Source of the DNA: Monodelphis domestica
Taxonomy: Eukaryota > Chordata > Mammalia > Didelphimorphia > Didelphidae
Assembly: GCF_027887165.1 (NCBI RefSeq)
Contig: NC_077235.1
Span: forward strand, 9,062,884-9,126,883
Direction: 5' to 3'
Length of the DNA: 64,000 nt
Part shown: piece by piece, positions 1-10,719 of the stretch
Layout of the letters: each line of letters opens with the position of its first letter
Numbering within the stretch: the stretch's first letter is position 1
Made by a program: the position numbers and the translations under genes
Notes under the pieces: model-generated
The model's database searches: none
Told to the model about the DNA's origin: nothing
Seen by the model: the letters and a program-made list of their open reading frames with translations, nothing else

Positions 1-181
1 GCAAAGGTCTTCACCTTTTTGTGTCATAGACCTTTTTGGCAGTCCAGTGAAGCCTCTGAACAATCGTTTTAAATGTATGAAATATATGGGTTAGAAAGGA
101 AACTTGAAATGCCCTTGTCTAAGTATTTTTAAAAATACTTATAATACTTATTATTAAATTTAAAAATGTCTTTTAAAAAAC

Positions 182-355
182 AACCCTTATCCTCTGTCTT
201 GGTGGCAGAAGAGTGGTAAGGGCTAAGCAATGGGGGTACATGTCTTGTGGCCCAGGGTCACCAGCTAGGAAGTATCTGGGGCCAGATTTGATCTCAGGAC
301 CTTTCATCTCCAGGCCTGGCTCTCTGTCCTATCCACAGAACCACCTAGCTGCTCC
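182..355 (-). repeat. SINE1/WSINE1-type tRNA-derived SINE
   Basis: Read on the minus strand it has the family's order: a head ending in CAGCTAGGTGG-like sequence, a GGTTCAAATC-like B box, GTGTGACCCTGGGCAAGTCA-like core, and a tail ending in AAGGGTT. It is an old, diverged copy. The same family recurs about fifteen times in the window. Confidence 0.75.
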
Positions 356-1194
356 AACTATGCATATTTCTTATGAGAATTTTTTTCCCAAAGTGGAGGA
401 GGAGAAAAGAAATGTCTATTAATTTAAGTTTTTAATTCAATTTTTAAAAAAGAATGGAAGACAAAACTTTCATTCTTGGTTTTGTATTTTCAGAGCCTAG
501 CAAGGAACCCAGTACATAGTATGTGCTTAGTATATGCTTGCTGAATTAATGTAAATTGTATCATTACTGTTCTATTGGGATACCTCATTGTAGTGCAGAA
601 GATTCTGTCTAAGGGACACAAATTCAAGATCCACCATATGTAGCCAGTCAAGTAAGGCTTTGAGCTAGGGACCAGTGACGGATTGAGTTACCTGACTAGA
701 TTCAGAGAGGACCATCCATCCTGTCTCAGGGTGATGAGCAACTCTCAGAGATTCATCTCCTGAGTTTTAGAGGGATGTAACCTGTTCTGAGGGTAGGCAC
801 AACAGCCAGGCCTTCAAAGCCTTGAAGTAGTATGGTAAGAATTGGGGTGCCTGTTTGAATAGGATAGTCACAAGACGTTTTGCAGGCTTTCTTGAAATTT
901 CATATTCCATCTTACCTAAACAAATGCCACGTACAGTTTAGATGGCACCCCTGCCTCTGGCTGCTTGTAAAGGTTTAAGATTATACATGAGAAAGTGATT
1001 TTCAAAGTAATTGATGTTTCATTCTCTCCCACAAGAGTTTATCACTAAGTATAAGTTCCCTACAATAATGTGGTAACAAATAATCTAAAATATATGTACG
1101 TCAAAAAAGAGTTGGAAGAGACTATAGCAATGATCCAATCCGACACCCTCATTTTTAAAAGGAGGAAACTGAGGCCCCAAGTTGGGAGGAGGAG

Positions 1195-1420
1195 GTATTG
1201 AAAAGATGGAGAGTGTCTAGAACAGAGCAATCAGGATGTTCAATGGCCTCCGGACCAGGGTCTGTTTGAAATGACTGAAATGGCAATGGTTAACCTGGAG
1301 ACTAGAAGATGGAGGTAGGCAGAGTAGTGGTCTTCTAGGATTTAAAGGGCTGGCATGCAGAAAAGGGATCACATGTGTGTTGCTGGGAACCACAGAGCAG
1401 AAAATAGAGAGAATTCACCA
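1195..1420 (+). repeat. CR1/L3-type LINE fragment, with a MIR-like piece just upstream
   Basis: The order of blocks (AACCAGGATG-like, GACTGAAATGG, TAACCTGGAGACTAGAAGATGG, then AAAGGGCTG and AAGGGAT) follows the 3' part of mammalian CR1/L3 elements. The piece at 1085-1190 has the reverse-MIR signature GAGGAAACTGAGGCCCC. Confidence 0.55.
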
Positions 1421-1446
1421 AGAGGCAGAATTTGATTTGTTACCGT

Positions 1447-1700
1447 TTAGTCATTTTCAGTTGTTTCTGATTTTCCATGACTCCATTTGGGGTTTTCCTG
1501 GCAAATATACTAGACTGGTTTGCTGTTTCCTTCTCTGGCTCATTTGACAAATGAAGAAACTGAGGCCAACAGGATTAAGTTACTTCCCCATGGTCACACA
1601 GCTGTAAATATATGTCTGAGGCCAGATTTGAACTCAGGAAGATGTCTTCCTGACTCTAGGCCAGGCACTCTATCCACCACTGTGCTACCTAGCTGTTCTA
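1447..1700 (-). repeat. Mar1-type marsupial SINE
   Basis: On the minus strand it runs from a head with CAGCTAGGTAGC and TTCAAATCTGGCCTCAGAC to a long 3' part with CCAAATGGAGTCATGGAAAA and a terminal CTGAAAATGACT. That tail separates Mar1 from the SINE1-type copies. It is nearly full length. Confidence 0.75.
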
Positions 1701-2189
1701 GTCCATTCATTATAGCCATTTGAAAAGCAGATCCAGCTGCCTGGGGCCATGGTGGGCTCTGCATTATTGGGATCTAAAAGTAGAGACCCCTTGTTGGGTT
1801 CGTTACAGGTGGTATTCTTTTTCATTCATGAGTTGCACTAGGTGGGTAGACTAGTAGGGGCCCTTCAGCTTGGAGATTCTGTGAAGTGTAGACCCAGAAT
1901 TGCTATTCAAGTCTTCTCACTGCAGGCTTAGTACTGAAAGCAATAGGAACTGTTCCCCACAGAATCATGTGCCATTGGAGGGCACGTCCAGAAACCTCCA
2001 TATATTATTAGCTAAGGGGCCATTTTCAGCTCCTTGTTCTCAAGGCAACCAAACAAAAAAGTCCTATATTTAAAAGCCAAAGAATCAGAACTGTGACCCA
2101 ATAAGGGTTCATCTACCCTATGTACACTGTCAAACAATGCCTCCTGCTTAAATATGTATAGCTAGCAACTCTGTGAATGTGGGGGTTCT

Positions 2190-2236
2190 CTTGTCTCTCT
2201 CTTTCTCTCTCTCCTTTCTTCCCTCCCTCCCTCTTT
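2190..2236. repeat. Pyrimidine-rich simple repeat (CT)n/(CCCT)n
   Basis: A run of CTCTCT and TCCCTCCC units on the + strand, directly visible. Confidence 0.8.
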
Positions 2237-2364
2237 ATATTACATGAATTACAGAAATTATATGAAAGCCCATCAAAATGACCCTAGATCTGCTCATTTT
2301 TGCAGACTTGTATTCCTTCATTCAGTTCCAAGAAAACAAATGGGGAAAAAATCCTAGGAAAAAA

Positions 2365-2520
2365 TAATTGATTTAGACCCGGAAGGAGCCTCTCAGGACA
2401 ACCAGTCCAACACCTTCATTTTACAGGTAAGGAAATTGAGGCCTGGAGAGAAGAAACTTACTTAAGTTCATATTGGTAGTAAGTAGCAAATCAGGGATTG
2501 GAACCTAGGTCCTCAGACTC
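2365..2520 (-). repeat. MIR-related SINE fragment
   Basis: It contains the reverse-MIR core pattern TTTTACAGGTAAGGAAATTGAGGCC, followed by AAGT..TATTGG and GGAACCTAGGTCCTCAGAC. The copy is old and has no visible ends. Confidence 0.55.
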
Positions 2521-2868
2521 TAAATCACTTAAGTGTTAGTAATCGTGATAATTAACATTTTTGTAGGATTGGAAGTTTATGGAGTGCTTTACAATACTCT
2601 TTGGATGCACTGTTCCAGAGTCAGACAGGCGACATCTCAGGGTTCAAGGTATGCCCATAAAGGGACTTAGTCAAGCATCAAGTGTAGTTAAATTTTAAGC
2701 ATTTATACCTCAGGAATTGGCAAATCCTATATAAATTAGGGGTTGATTCATTGTTTTGTTTGCTGTCGTTAGTCTTAAGAAGTGATAGAAAAAGTGTTGA
2801 TAATGCAGATGAAACTTATAAGTGTGTCTTTTGAGAGAGAATGAGAAAGCTTATCATTAAATATTTGA

Positions 2869-3065
2869 GGGGCAGCTGAGTAGCTCAGTGGATTGAGAGC
2901 CAGACCTAGAAATGGGAGGTCCTGGGTTCAAATTTGACCCCAGATACTTCCTGGATTTCTGACCCTGGGCAAGTCACTTATCCCCCATGGCCTAGCCCTT
3001 ACCTCTCTTCTGCCTTGGAACCAATCCACAGTATTGATTCCAAGACAGAAGGGAAGGGTTTAAAA
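2869..3065 (+). repeat. SINE1/WSINE1-type SINE with 10-bp TSD
   Basis: A full copy from GGGGCAGCTGAG to GAAGGGTTTAAAAAA. It is flanked by perfect 10-bp duplications AAATATTTGA at 2859-2868 and 3066-3075, which fix both ends and show L1-type target-primed insertion. Confidence 0.9.
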
Positions 3066-3764
3066 AAATATTTGAACATTTACCATCATACACCTGGATT
3101 GGGCTGTTCTCCTCAAAAGAAATTGCCTTAAGTCTTCATTCCTGTGTAGTTCCCCCAACTGTTAACCACCACCAACTATCACCCAATTCCATTTAACCAA
3201 TGACATTGATTAGCGTTCACAAAAAGATTGAGCAAAACCAGAAGTGTGAACATTTCCTCCCGCACACCTCAGAGGCATGCCCTCCCTTACACTTTCTTTG
3301 CCTTAGAGGAGAATAAACTGCGGCCTTACTCAGTGGCACCATAGCATTGGTCCCACCAAATGCATATCCAAATGTGGCATTGATGCTGGGATGCAGGATG
3401 AGCTAGGCTGGTAACTCCTCTTTCCCCCTGGCCTCAAAGCTGCACTGCTGAGTATAAAGCCCAGCCTAAACTTGACTCCTCAATGATTGGAGCCTCCAGT
3501 GTCCTTCACCTAAAAAGAAAGGACAAACACCAGAGCAAGGGATTGAATCTGACAGGCCCAAGCCCTCCCCTTTACAGTTCTCTCTCCCAGGAATGCCAAG
3601 AAAAGGGATAAGGTTGTCTTCAGGATTGGCTTCCACTTGACATTACACAGTCACAGCTAAAGAAGTTTCTTCTACTTATCACTTGGTTAACAGGCTGGAA
3701 CCAGATACAGAGTCATGCTCCAGAGTCCACCCAAAAACTGCATTTTAGCTTCATGCTGGCAACT

Positions 3765-3990
3765 AGAGAGTGAGCTTGGAGTCAGGAAGACCAGAGTTCA
3801 AATCCACCCTCAGACACTGTGTGACCCTGGGCAAATCACCTCTGCCTCATTTTCCTCATCTGTAAAATAGAGATAATAATAGCACCTACCTCCCAGAGTT
3901 GTGAGGATCAAACCAGATGAGATTTGTAATGTGCTTAGCCCAGGGCCTGGCAAAAAGCAGGTTCTATATAAATGTTAGCTATTATAATTA
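3765..3990 (+). repeat. THER1/MIR-type CORE-SINE
   Basis: It follows the MIR consensus in order: GAGTCAGGAAGACC, TTCAAATCC, GTGTGACCCTGGGCAA, CCTCATTTTCCTCATCTGTAAAAT, GATAATAATAGCACCTACCT, TGTGAGGATCAAA and AATGTTAGCTATTA. Confidence 0.75.
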
Positions 3991-4183
3991 TGTAGCCTCA
4001 AAGTGAGGAGACAGTCTTCAGTTCCACATACATGAACTCATTAAAATTTCCCAACAACCCTAAAAATACCCTAGCCTCCTGGCAAACCTTTTCCCAAGTG
4101 CCTAAAGGGCAAATTCAAGCTGTCTATGAACCCCCAGATTACTGGAGAGAGTGGAGGGAGAACGTGCTTGCTTTGGGCCCCTG
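3991..4183. other. No feature recognised (with 3076-3764)
   Basis: Unique intergenic sequence. Neither 3076-3764 nor this piece shows a coding frame or a repeat that I can name. Confidence 0.5.
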
Positions 4184-4198
4184 AACAAATGAGTGGGG

Positions 4199-6295
4199 AG
4201 GTGGAGTCAAGATGGCAGCATAGAAGCAGCAAAAGTTCAGACCTCTGAAAACCCTTCCTTACAAATCACAAACTGAATGCTCCTAGGGGACTGAAAATCA
4301 AATCTAACAACAAGACAGAGTCAAGGAACCCTCCTGCTGGACTCAATTCAAAAGGTACACACCCCCAACAGCCGGAATCTGAGAACACTCAGGTTTAAGG
4401 GGAAGGCAGAAGGAAGGCCCCACAACCTCTCCACACCCACCTAGAGCACTAAGCCTCCAGTGGCATCGGAAACCTCTGGGTAGGCAAAGACGCTGGTATG
4501 GAGGGTGTACCTTGCGGGCAGGACTGTGCCAGGCTCAGAGCATCGAACACAGGTGGTGGGGAAGGAGCTAGAGAGGGAGCGCAGAGCTGGCAGCCTGGTC
4601 AGAGCAGCGGAGACCCTCTATATTGTTCCAACCTTCCAGGAGGTTTTGGCCTCAGAGCACATCCAGCCAAACCCAGTTGAACTTAATCCCATCAAAAGTT
4701 TTCAGAGGTCAGGGAAGCCCAAGCTCCAACACCCCTCCCTCACAGACTGCTGGACTTTAATCCAATCAAAAGCCTCCAGAGGACAGGGAATCTCAAACTC
4801 CAACATCCCTCCCCCACAGACTGCACTGAGAGATCTGACAAAGCTCCAAACTGACAGAAAGCCCCAAAACCAAAAAAATGAGAGGAGCAAGAGCACAGGC
4901 AAAGAAGGGGTCAATATGAGCAAACAACAGAAAAAGAAGAAAGAAATTACAATAGACAGCTTCTACACAGGCAACAAACAGATAGCAAACAAAACAGAGG
5001 AGGATGGATGATCGAACCATGAGTCAGAAATCCCAGCAAATTGGATACAGGCTTTGGAAGAACTCAAAATGCAATTCAAAACACAATTAAGAGAGGCCGA
5101 AGACAATTGGAAAAAATTTAAAAACTAGGATAAGTCATCAAATAGTGTCTTGAAAGCCAAAATCAACCAGCTTGAAAATGAAGCAAAGGAGATGAAAGAT
5201 GAGGTAAAGAGAATGAAATATGACCTCCAAAGAAAATCAGACCAGAGGGGGCAGCTGGGTAGCTCAGTGGATTAAGAGCCAGTCCTAGAGATGGGAGGTC
5301 CTAGGTTCAAATCTGGCCTCAGCCACTTCCTAGATGTGTGACCCTGGGCAAGTCACTTGACCCCCATTTCCTAGCCCTTACCACGCTTCTGCCTTGGAGC
5401 CAATACACAGTATTGACTCCAAGACGGAAGGTAAGGGTTTATTAAAAAAAAAAGAAAGAAAATCAGACCAGAAGGAGAAAAATGACCAAAAAGCCAGGGA
5501 TGAAATCCAGTCTTTAAGAACCAGAATACCACAACTAGAATTAAGTGACCTCACAAGGCAGCAGGACACTATAAAACAAAACCAAAAGAATGAAAAAATT
5601 GAGGAAAATATGAAGCACCTCATTCACAAAACAGAGGATTTAGAAAATCATTCAAGGAGAGACAATTTAAGAATCATTGGTCTACCAGAAGACCATGACA
5701 CAAGAAAAAGCCTGGACAAAATACTACAGGAAATCATCCCAAAAAACTGCCCTGATATTCTAGAACAAGAGGGGGAAATGGAATGAAGATGGAATACTAT
5801 TGTGCTCAAAGGAATAATAAAGTGGAAGAATTCCATGGGGACTTGAACAACCTCCAGGAATTGATGCAGAGTGAGAGGAGCAGAACCAGGAAAACATTGT
5901 ACACAGAGACTGATACACTGTGATCCAATTGAATGTCATGGACTTTTCCATTAGTGGCAATGCAATGACCCAGAACAACTTGGAGGAATCTATAAGAAAG
6001 AACACAATCCACATTCAAAGGGAAAACTGTGGGAGTAGAAATACAGAAGAAAAACAACTGCTTGATTACATGGGTTGAGGGGATATGGTTGGGGATGTAG
6101 ACTCTAAATGAACATCCTAATGCAAACACCAACAAATGGAAATAGGTTCTGATCAAGGATACAAATAATACCCTATGAAATTGTGTGTTGGCTGCAGGAT
6201 GGGTGGGTGGAGGGGAGGGAGGGAAATAATGTGATTTTTGTAACCAAGGAATAATATTCTAAGTTGACTAAATAAACTAATTCCAATGGGAAAAA
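4199..6295 (+). mobile_element. Internally deleted LINE-1 (5' UTR + part of ORF1 joined to 3' end), perfect TSD
   Basis: The element begins with an L1 5' end (GGTGGAGTCAAGATGGCAGC) and runs through the 5' UTR. It enters ORF1 near 4916 (a start MSKQQKKKKEITIDSFYTGN). Coiled-coil ORF1 sequence continues in broken frames to about 5779. There it jumps straight to the distal ORF2/3' UTR segment (GATGGAATACTATTGTGCT) and ends in a short A-run at about 6295. It is flanked by perfect 15-bp duplications AACAAATGAGTGGGG at 4184-4198 and 6296-6310. The rest of ORF1 and nearly all of ORF2 are missing, although the insertion is complete at both ends. ORF1 carries early stops, so the copy is dead. Confidence 0.88.
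5247..5454 (+). repeat. SINE1/WSINE1-type SINE inserted in the deleted L1, 18-bp TSD
   Basis: A near-consensus full-length copy splits L1 ORF1. Perfect 18-bp duplications AAAGAAAATCAGACCAGA lie at 5229-5246 and 5455-5472. Low divergence suggests a fairly recent insertion, and it must be younger than the L1. Confidence 0.95.
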
Positions 6296-6654
6296 AACAA
6301 ATGAGTGGGGTATGCAAAAAATATCCTTGGGCACTGGGAAGAGGGGGAACCGAGCAGCTCCCCCAATACCACTTCTTTGCCAACACTATACCCTAGAGAT
6401 GTTATCCCTGATCACTAGAGGTTATGTGAATTGCCTGAATGTTCATAGAAAGATCGTATCCTGTAAGACAACCTTCAGAGCAAAGAGACAACACTGAATT
6501 TGAGCCTCCCAGCAAGCCTTCTGGAGGCTAGCAGAATGGAGAGTTGTCCCCTAATGAGTTCAGTGGCAAGACTACTGTCCACCTACATCCACACCCCAAC
6601 TAGTCATATGCCTTTGATGTAAAAGGTCATATCATTAATAAATTAAAGGAGCAA

Positions 6655-7760
6655 AGAAAGAAACAGCATTTCATGATACAGGAAGGGTTTGTGTTCAAAG
6701 AAGATAAAATGGACAATTTCAATTACCTAAAATTAACACACAAATAGAGTTAAAATCTGAAAGGGTAACAGGTAATTGGGGAAAGCTTTTTGGAGTAAAT
6801 TCCTCTGACAAAGGTCTCATATCCATGATATATAAGGAATTGATTCAAATTGACTAAAAACCATTTTCTAACTGATAGTCAAAGGGTAAGAGCAGACAGT
6901 TTTCAAGGAAAAATCCAGGATGTTAAGGAAAAAAATTCCAAATCACTAATAGAGAAATGGAAATTAAAACAACTCTGAGTTTCTACTTCACACCCATCTG
7001 ACTAGCAAAAATAACAATTTTTGGAGAAGGCTGCAGCAGGAAAATTGATGCACTAATACATTGTTAGTGGAGCTGTGAATTAGTCAAACCAATCTAGAAA
7101 GCAGTCGGGAACTTTGCCTCAAAAATTACTAACCTCCTGATTCAACAATACCACTAGTAGTTCTGTTTTCCAAAGACATCAAAGAACGAGGGAAAGAACC
7201 CATGACACAAAAATATTTATAACAGCTATTTTCATAATAGTAAAAAAAAAACCTTGAAAATGAAGGAGCCGTTTTTTAATTCTAGTATATGAATATAATG
7301 GAATATTGTTCTGTCATAAGAAATAACAAAATGGATAATGTCAGAAGAAATTGGGAAGACATCTATGAACTAATTTATTTTTATTTTTTATATACCTTTA
7401 CTTTTGTGTCTTAGAATCACTATTGTGTATTGGTTCTAAGGAAAAAGAGCAGAAAGGGCTAGGCAATGAGGGTTAAATGACTTAGGGTCACACAGCTTAG
7501 AAAGTATCTGAGATCAGATTTGAATCTAGGACCTCTTGTTTCTAGGACTGGCTCATAATCCACTGAGCCACCCAGCTACTCCTCTTATGAACTGATTTAG
7601 AGTGAGTTGAACAGAACTAAGAGAAGAAAGTATATAAAGACAATAACATTTCAGAGAAAAATAACTGGAAATTTTAGAACTTTATCAGTACAATGATAAA
7701 CCATGAATCCAGAGGACTGAACATGAGTTCTTCCAGTCACCTGTATTCCCAAAAAAGTAA
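6655..7760 (+). mobile_element. Old L1 fragment (ORF2 C-terminal part and 3' region)
   Basis: Blocks such as AAAGGTCTCATATCCATGATAT, TAGAGAAATGGAAATTAAAACAACTCTGAG and ATGGAATATTGTTCTGTCATAAGAAAT match other L1 copies in the window in order, for example 26960-27800. It is highly diverged, in broken frames, and split by a SINE. Confidence 0.75.
7378..7582 (-). repeat. SINE1/WSINE1-type SINE inserted in the old L1
   Basis: A reversed full-length copy. Imperfect flanking duplications ATGAACTAATTTA and ATGAACTGATTTA place it as an insertion into the 6655-7760 L1. Confidence 0.8.
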
Positions 7761-8840
7761 TGGACTTAAAATCCAGAATGAGATAGCCTGAATATTTACA
7801 TGGGTTTGGGTTTTGGTGTAGAAAGGGGAAAAAGATTTCCAGAAAAAAGGAACTCAGAAAAGGCCAGGTTTGTAATCCAGTGGAGTTTTTAGACTCAGAG
7901 TGCCAACGTGTAGCCATTTGCCATTATAAAGTGGCTGAAAGAATAAGAACCCAGAAGGTTAGAACAAACAAGCAACTCCCAAAGGTAAAATTCAGAAAGC
8001 TCAGGGGATTTCCAACTTCTTTTCCATCTTCCTAATGAGTCTAGCCTAGACTTGAGAGAAGATGACAAAGTGAAAGGTTGCGAGGGGCCAACTGACTTCC
8101 TTAATGTCCCCTTCAGAGATAATGACAGAGATGCACTTGACTCAGCAAAAAAACACAACTCAGAATTGCTTTAAAAATCACTTTAAAGCATGGACCAACC
8201 CAAGAAAATGAAAGTAATACAAAGAAAAAAGGTGGTGGGTTTGTCAAAGCAGAGGCAAAGACGTATGGATAAAAGGGCCCTAAAACAGTATTACTCAACT
8301 GAAGCTCTGGAAACAAAGCCAGAAGTTTTTCAGTGTGTCCGATCAAATGGATCATCGACGGACTGAAGGAACTATCACAAAAACAAGGCGAGAAGGAAGG
8401 AACTGGGCACAGCTCAAGACTCCACAAGATGATGAAACTGAGCAGTTTAGAAGTATGCAGAAATGTGCACCCATGAATGCAAGAATGGAAACATGCCAAC
8501 AGAATCAAAGCAACTCGTTTACTTCTAATAGCTGCTAAGAAATACTCCTCTTCAGTTTAGTCAACTTGCTTTTATTGAAGGATAGACTGAAAGAATTTTC
8601 AAAGCTTCCTGTGGTTCTTGGGATCCCTCTAGACAGCCATGATAACCATAGTATTGAGGGTTTGGGGGAGTCCCCCTGCCCCCCACAGAACTTTGTGCTT
8701 GGGGCTGCTAGAGTGGGTAAGGGGGCCTCAAAGATAAGTCAGACTCAGACGGGTTTCTTGACATTCTAGTGCTCACAGTAGAGCATAATGGCGGGAGTGC
8801 TAATAAACAGCGTTCAGTAGTGGAAGGAGGGCTGGGCTTG
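7761..8840. other. No gene or clear repeat recognised
   Basis: Short open frames on both strands occur but none resembles a known protein. The sequence is A-rich with a few L1-like phrases at its left edge. Confidence 0.45.
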
Positions 8841-9135
8841 GAAAAAAATGAGAGATCCAGAATCCCCCTCGGATACCTGTGACCATAGGCAAGTCACTGA
8901 CCCTCTGTGAGCCTCAGTTTTCTCATCTGTAAATCGGGAATTATGGTAACTATAATATCAACCATACAGGGTTATTGTGTGCATCAAAAGAGATAATATT
9001 CATCAAGTCAGGTCAGCAAATGTTTAGTGGGCTATTAATATACGCTGAGCATTGTGCTAAGGGCTAGAACAACAGAAGAAAACAGAAAGTGCTTTGTAAA
9101 CGTTAAAGCTCTATGGAAATGCCAGTTATTGTTTC
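8841..9135 (+). repeat. THER1/MIR-type SINE, interrupted
   Basis: MIR core blocks CCATAGGCAAGTCACTGACC, CCTCAGTTTTCTCATCTGTAAA and AAGTGCTTTGTAAACGTTAAAG are present. About 80 bases of another repeat (CAGCAAATGTTTAGTGGGC...TGTGCTAAGGGC) separate the last two. Confidence 0.65.
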
Positions 9136-9364
9136 TTCTTCATCAGCTAGTTCCTGTTTGTGCAGTAGTGCTGGGAGAGATCTTCAGAGGTAGGTTTGGA
9201 TTGGGGTAGAAATCACTCCCAATCAATCTCCAAACGGGCCTTCTTGCAGCATGATCTTGGGGTCACCCTGTTCATTCAGTTTACAGAACTCTTGGAGTGA
9301 CCAGGCTTTGGGCAAATAGCTTTTGATTCACCCATCTTAGGTACATGTTATCCTTGGATAAGTT

Positions 9365-9535
9365 TCATCCTGGCTCAGAGAAAAGAACACTAGGCCGAGA
9401 GGACCCACGATCAGATCTTGACTGCTGATTGCTGTCTAGGTAACCTTGTCCTCTTTGGGCCCCAGGCTCCTCCTCTGTGAACTGCGATGGTTGGGCTGGA
9501 TGGATGACCTCTCAGGTCCCTGCCAGCTCTAAGTC
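9365..9535 (+). repeat. MIR-type SINE fragment
   Basis: The order CTAGGTAACCTTGTCC, TTTGGGCC, CTCCTCTGTGAACTGCGATGGTTGGGCTGGATGGATGACC follows a MIR/MIRc copy. Confidence 0.5.
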
Positions 9536-10119
9536 TTAGTTAAAGTCCTGTATGTTAAGCTGCTTTGTAGAAAGCGAACTCGCACTGGCATCTAGACTTC
9601 TTGGGGCATTTCACTTCCAAGGAGAGAGGCTACTTGCCCCGGCTAGGAAGAAGGTGAAAAAGAGCAGGGAGCTCTGGCCACGGAGCCAAACAAGCTCAAA
9701 TTCAGGCCTAGCCCCTTCATGGCAGTGTCTCCTTTGGAAAGTGCCGAGAAGGCTGGTTCCCTTGGTGACATTCCATCCTGGACCTCTGTGAGTGAAGCAA
9801 GGTGGGGTTCTGATTACACTTGGCTGTAGTCTGAAGCCTCAATAAACCAAGCCATCAGAGGAAGAGAGAAAAGCATTGATGCCTTCTGTTCCTGACATAT
9901 TGAAAGTATACGCTCATTTTGGGATTGTTTAATGAAATTCACTGGGTGTGGGGTGGGCTTTGTGCTCAGCATCAGCATCAGCCTCTGGCTTCCAGCATAG
10001 TCAGGCAGTGGGTTGCCAAAGGACCAAAGGAGCCTAAGGCAAAGAAAAGCACAACTGCATTTCTGTAATATTTTACAGTTTCACATCACACTGAAACCTG
10101 TGAGGGGGAAGCCAGAGGT

Positions 10120-10400
10120 GGTACATTTTCTAAGTGAAGAAACTGAGGCTTACAAAGGTTAAGGGACCAGAAGATGGGCATGCCACTGATACCGATTCAG
10201 CTGTGGGTCTTCCTCACTTAAGGCCTAGCTCACTGTCTACTAGACCTCAAGGTTTCTCCCAGTAGTCTTCAGTAATTCAGTAAACATTCATTAAAGGCTT
10301 TCGATGTTCCAGACACTGCTAAGCTGTGAGTATACAAGTATGGAAAAGAAAGACAGTTCCTGGCCGCAAGGAGCTTACAGTAAAATGAGGAACATAATAC
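10120..10400 (-). repeat. MIR-type fragment (10120-10255) followed by an ancient interspersed repeat (10260-10400)
   Basis: The first part shows the reverse-MIR signature GAAGAAACTGAGGCTTACAAAGGTTAAG. The second, on the + strand, shows AACATTCATTAAAGGCTTTCGATGTTCC...GGAGCTTACAGTAAAAT, the head of an old family here called R, seen again at 23430, 33219 and 34460. Confidence 0.5.
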
Positions 10401-10719
10401 AGAAAAGAAACTGATAGTGGTAGGAAGCCAGCATAACCAGAAGCAGGAGTCTGCAGGCAGAGCTACTGATGGAAAGTTCTGATATGACGCCTCTCTGAGG
10501 AACTCCATTCTCCAGGCCTTCAAACAGAGGGAAGAGGCAACTGGGTGACTTTTGACAACATGGAGGACCAAAGCTCAGAGATTTCAGGTGATCAGCTTAT
10601 TCTGGGGCAGGTAGCATGTTTCATATAGTCATGAAGAGCAGAGACACTAACAGAAAATAGAGAGCTCTAGAAACCTATTGGGACTCAGGGACTTATGCTG
10701 GGGCACTAGAGCCTTATTT

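Noticed and set aside
4505..5011. 168-codon open frame
   Set aside because: It runs through the L1 5' UTR into the ORF1 start of a dead, deleted L1; not a host gene.
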